From: Candidatus Omnitrophota bacterium
GTDB lineage: Bacteria; Omnitrophota; Gorgyraeia; 2-01-FULL-45-10
Assembly: GCA_041650805.1 (NCBI GenBank)
Contig: JBAZKM010000003.1
Location: 160,401 to 224,400, forward strand
Direction: 5' to 3'
DNA length: 64,000 nucleotides
The notes under the pieces: generated by a model
The model's input: the letters and a program-made list of their open reading frames with translations, nothing else
Databases searched by the model: none
Told to the model about the DNA's origin: nothing
In this document: positions 40,301-46,300 of the stretch, one piece after another
Layout: each line of letters opens with the position of its first letter
Position numbering within the stretch: position 1 is the stretch's first letter
Translations under genes and position numbers: made by a program

Positions 40301-43300
40301 GCAGGCAGGCATTACGAGAAGCGCTCAGATAGCCGGCATACTGTATGGTGAAGGATCAAAGGAGGAAATAGAAGAGAAGATAACGCAAAAGACTTTACCG
40401 GAAAAGGAGAAAGCCGCCCCGGCACCCGCAGAGGTTATGGCACAAGATATGGCAGAGGAAATGTCCGCACAGGAAGAGACAATGGTTGCTCCTGAACCGG
40501 TCGGCGTATCGAAGGGAAAGAGGGTGATGCCGACGCTCTATAAGACGCTTCAAAGTGTCGGCCTGTTGCCGAAAGATGCGGCGCGGCTGCCGGCGGATAT
40601 CGAAAAGCGGTATAGTGCGCTCTCCATTACGGATTCGATGCTATTTCTCAAATTTTTCACGATCATGAAAAGGGTGATCGCACAGTATGCTGACGGGAGG
40701 GAAGAGGCGCCGGATGAGGATGTTTTTGTCGTAGCTTCCGAAGCATGGAGAAATATAGGCGCGATAAAGGCGGGATCGGATGTCCATGCCATTGCTCAGT
40801 CTATCAAAGGACCCGCGGAAGACGCTCTTGCCGCAGCTATGAGAGCTATCGAAAAGGCAAGAGAGGAAACGGCCCGTAAAAATCTGATGGAAGAGAGAGC
40901 GACCGAAGAAGAGGATGAGGATGTCCTGGCGGAGCAGTTTGCCGAGAGCGCCCTTAGAGGGGAGGTGCCCGAAGATCTCGAAGAAGCGCTTGAAGAAGTA
41001 AGGGGCGAGCTTACCGAGCAGAGCAGTGCAGAGGTGTTACCGGAACCCGATTCAGAGCTGTCTATGGAGGAATCGGATGCTCCATCTGCCGGCAGGACTA
41101 CGCCCGGCAACCTCGGCCCCGGCGCGATGAATATCGACGAGCCGTTCGAAGCCCAGGGCCCACAGCCCACGGCCCAAAGCCCAGAGTTACCAGTTCCCGA
41201 CTCCGGACTCCAAGCTCGACCATTCGCCGACGTTACCGTTACACCCGTTGTCGGTGAAGCAGCCGGGGTGACATTGCGAGGACTGTATAGCATCCCAGCG
41301 ATACCGGATGAAACAACGGCACAACCGTTCTTTAGTGTAATTATGCATGAGCGATATTATAAAGAATTTACAGAAAAAGTGGTGGATTTCCTAAGAGCAT
41401 TGGAAGAGTCAATGAATACACCAAAAGAGACAAGAGAAGAAAAAAGCAAGGTATTGCAAAAAAAATATTCACTTCATGATGCTATGACTAAATCACTGCA
41501 TAAATGGGCTGAATATACCCTTCAAAATACCAATGCTGATGGGCCATTATATGCGCCAGGAAAGGGTTTTTCTTTATATGCTATAATTCTGGCTTGTAAC
41601 ACCATTTCAGATTTCTACCCTCAATTTACACATATCAAACCAGAGGAATGGCTTTGTTATGAAATCGCCTCTTATGGTAAATTGCCTCTAAACGAAAAAA
41701 ATAGGAATATACTAATAAAGGCTAACGGATATTTGGAACGGGTATTAGCTGACGAAGATAGGACGAACCAGATATGTAGGGACCTTTACGGGGAAGATTA
41801 CAGAGTTATAAATTTAGTCTTAAAATGGCTTGGTAACATAGCCGAAATTACTGCTCATCCCGCGGAACGGAATAAAGCGCGTAACTTTTTAACGTATTTT
41901 ATAAAACAGTTATTAAGAGAGAATAGAGATATATTAGAGGCATTTGCATCATTTGTATTTGACAGATTTGAGAAGGCGAAAAAACAACGCTCCGGATCAG
42001 AAGAAAATCATGGCATTAAAATCGCAATTGTATTAACTGGCGCAGAACATCTGGGGCAATGGTTGAGGATAAAAAGTAAATTATTAGGAAAGGAAATAGC
42101 GTTTCAGGACTTATCGTTAACGCTATCCATGTTTATGCACCTTGAATATATTAATGATGCAGGAGATTCGGGCAGTTATATTTTAGGACAGTCATCGAAG
42201 GAATCGTTAAAGCAATCCTTACATGAAATAGGCATAACACCTAGTGACACGAGACATTTGATACTTGTCGATACGGGCTTTGAAGGTAGTATAAATAAGT
42301 ATATAGTTTATCCATTAAAAGAAATGGGCGTTAGCGAAGAATTGTTATTACTATTTCGGAAAGATGAAAGGTCTGTAAACACATATGGGTTTAATCAAGA
42401 GCAAGGTTGGGAAGGCTCGGAAAAAAGGTTGCGTAAATTAGCGCATATAATAGATGATGGATTTGAAGCTTCCACGCTTTCGCCGACACAATTTTCTGAT
42501 ATTACAGACAAAAAGCTCGCATCTACCCAGAGACCATGGTTTTGTGAACTTATAAAAAGAGAAATAGAGCTATTTGCATATACAACTTCTGAAGGTTTAT
42601 CTGCGACACAGCCGGATATTGCTGAGGATGATTTAGTGGGTGCCGCCCCATTAACTGCCCGTCCATTTGCATTATTCCCCGCTGCAGGTGCAACGGCAGA
42701 AGTATCTACTACGCCGGCCGGCGGCGTGCCCCAAAGCGATGTGTCTCAGACGGTTCAACAAATTGCTCCGGAGACGTTTTCCGGACCGATCGGGAAAGCG
42801 TCTCCCGATGCGGGCGAAGACACCTTCCCGAAGGATTCGGAAGCCGTTTCTGTAGCTAATGAAGAGCAGGAAGGGCTTATCCAACTTTATCGTAGATTAT
42901 ATCCTGTTGTATTTGAATTTGCGGATCAGGCGGGTATAGTGACCGGGGATAAAGTTGTAGTGATCGGAACGCATGTCGATTGGCAGTGCGGAATCGCCTG
43001 TGCTCTCAAAGGTGCAGATGTGATATCGATAGGTCTTGAATCCGATGAGGACGAGCGTGAGTTTAAGGCCGCTGATGAGGTAAGGGAGAGCATTGAAAAG
43101 AACGGCGGACAATATAGAATTATGCGTCCGTATGATTATTTAAAAGTTCCCGTCCCGGAATCGAGTATCAAGATTATTGTGGCACAAAATGTGATCGATG
43201 ATCCGGAAGCAAATTCACCCGCTATAGTACGAAAAATGCTCCGCGATGTGCAGGATGGCGGATATATTGCTGTTAGTTTTCTATGTGATGAACAAATATG

Positions 43301-46300
43301 GTATACAAATATAAAAAGACAGGCAGAGCGTTTGGGATTCATTTTACAGGAGTCTGTCTTTGCAGATTTCACTGGAATGTCCGGTACCTCATACATTTTT
43401 AGAGTTATAAAGAATGCCCCAGGGCTCACAGCTCAGAGCTCACAGCCCACAGCCCAAAGCCCGGTCCTCCAAGCTCAAGGGTCACCAGTCACCAGTCACC
43501 AGTCACCAGTTCAAGAAAGGGGTCAGACCCCTTCGGCGTTGTCATCGGCCAGCGCAGAGACGCTAGAAGCAAAGAGCGGAATATCAAAAGTCATGCTCTG
43601 GAGGCGGGATTCGACCGGGGAAGGGGGTGTGGTCGAAGCTGCAGATGACGAGATACGAGAGACCGCGCAGGAGATAGCGGCCGGCAAATACAAATTCACC
43701 TATCTAATAACCGGCAACATCCTGTCGTTAGGTATTGTTGAAGATGATAAGAAGACGCACCACGACAAAGTGAAGAAACCGAATATTGAGGATCGTCCGC
43801 TTAAAGGGGACAAGATGGACGGACAATTCCTCATCCTGCCGTGGGAGATAGAGCGCAGGACATATGCGGAGTGGCGGGAACAGTACATCAGGTTTGCCCG
43901 TTTCCTGATCGAGCAGGGGATACTGGCATCCGAACCGCTCCAGGTAGCGCTAAAGGCCTCAGGGGTGATACCAAAGATATTTGAACCCGATCCGATGCCA
44001 GAAACGCTCGGCGAGCTTGCAAATATGTCACTGTCAAATGAGATAGCTCCATCCTCCCAACTCCCAACTCCTAACTCTATCCTCCAAGCCCCGAGCCCCA
44101 ACTTAACCCTCCAAGCTCAAGAGTCCACGGTCCACGGTCCACGGTCCACAAAAGGGGCACCGGTCGTCGTTGAAGATAAGGAATACGGGGTGACGTTATT
44201 AGACGACTATTACACATATTTACCCCGCGAAACCTATGGGCTGTCTTTATTAGGTACAAAGGTAGGTATTTCCAATACGCGTTACGCCGTTGTCAGATTA
44301 AAAGATACCACTATTAATGTGGCCACGCATCATTCCGCCGGATATATATTCCCTGTCATGGCCGCGAAGGATGGATTGATAAATGGAGATGAGGTGCTGT
44401 TGCATATCGATTTTGCAAGGCATCCGGATGACGCGGACTTGATCCTGTCCCCCCCGCCACTTGGGAATGACATCGGTGAGCATCTCGCTTTTCTCGGTCC
44501 ATATAAGGATAAAGGATTTTTAGGGCCGGAGAATTATCTTACCGCTTTGAAAAAGGCATTCCCTGACCTTGTGCCGGTATTCTTAAAGGATGAAGATGAC
44601 GGACATTATTCATGGGGTGGGATTGAATGGGCGTACCAGGGCAGCGTGATAGATTTCCTGGCACAGATACAGGATAAGACCGGAGGCGCCAGATTCCCGT
44701 GGCTTGCCAGAGGAAAGATAGCGAGTATCGACCTGGATATATTTCGTTGTCTGAAAGATGACACAACTAAAACCGAACAACTCTTGGATGCTATTGCGGA
44801 TGTGGCAGCTCCGGCAAAGTTGATCATGATCTTCACGAGTCCCGGATACCTTGACAAAGAGTTTGCGATAACGCTTGCCGAACGTCTTGTCGAAAAGATC
44901 GCCCGCAATTTGCAGGACCTTGCCGGAAACGACAGGGACGTCTCCGTCAATGGAGAGGGGAGGGGGCAGGGCAGCCAGGTCTTAGTAAAAGATATTCAAA
45001 AGAGAGGTCAGACCCCCTCGACTGAAGAACATCTGACTCGTCTGGACAATGTTTACTTTGGGGCATTTCCTTATAACGGTGATACGTCTTATGTAAAGAA
45101 TGAAGAGTCGCATGTGCGAGTACCGCGTAGCCGGCCCGGGAGAGGAGACATGCTCGTCGATGTCAATAGCGCTACGATTTTCGAATATGGACTTATTGAA
45201 TCGAAGATAAAGACCTCACCACTAAAAGTCATGGTTTCGGATGAAACGGACGGTAAAGTCGCGAATTGTCACCAGGGCGAGGCCATCCTGATAAAAACCG
45301 AGAATGCAAATGATGTCCTCGGCACATTATTTCTGGAAGAGTGCGATGCCATTGGCGGAAGGACTGTAATAAAAGGCGAACCATATCTATTTCTCTATCA
45401 CAAGAACGATTCATTTAGGAACAAAAGTTTTTCAACTTTTGTCCAATGGCTATTGAAGATGAGCGATTCAGTCCAGGATCTTGAATGTTGCATATCGATG
45501 AGAAGGGGGCTCGACGAAAGATGCGCCGCAGAATATGAGAATTTTCAGGAAACGATAGCTGATTTGAGCTCTCTATATCCAGGTGTGCGCGTCCATGCGG
45601 TAAGAAGTCGCCAGGAGCCAGGGCTATTCGGTTCGATGGTAGTTTCCAAATACGGTGTTACGTGCAGGACCGCAAAATATACAGGACGAACGAGAAGAGA
45701 TGATGCCACTGCCGATTGGGCGAATGCCGAGGTTGCAATGGTGCCGTTTGCGGTTGGTAGCTCTCCGAAGACCCAGGAACCCGTCTTCGGCGCCCATGAC
45801 GCGCAAACTCCCAACTCCCAACCCCCGACTCCTAACTTAACCCTCCAAGCTCCAAACTCCAAGCTCCAAGCCAATTGGCCCGTGCGGCTCGTAGACACGA
45901 TAAAGATCCGCGCGATGGAGGCGAAGGAGGAAGGGCAGAAGCTGATAGTAGGCGTCGGGACGAGCTGGATACCGGGATATGCCGAACAGGGTGAAGAGCA
46001 TAACGGCCTCAACCCTATCCTGAGCGAATTGCGCAACTTGAGAGCCCTCGACAACATCGTATTCGTCGATGCCCCGGATAACGAGCTCGCGCAGGAGCTC
46101 ATAAAGAAGGCAGATGGCTCAAAGACCGATTACAAGAACGTTATAGTATTAGCTGACAATAAGTTTGTGTCAGGAGAGCTTAAGGCATCCACCGAGATCG
46201 AAAAGGCGGCGCTCGATGGTTTCAGATCGCTTGCTAATGGCAGTGCCTTCCTCGCCGGTGTCGATACCGCTAACTTTACGACGGTTTCATACCGGCCGCA

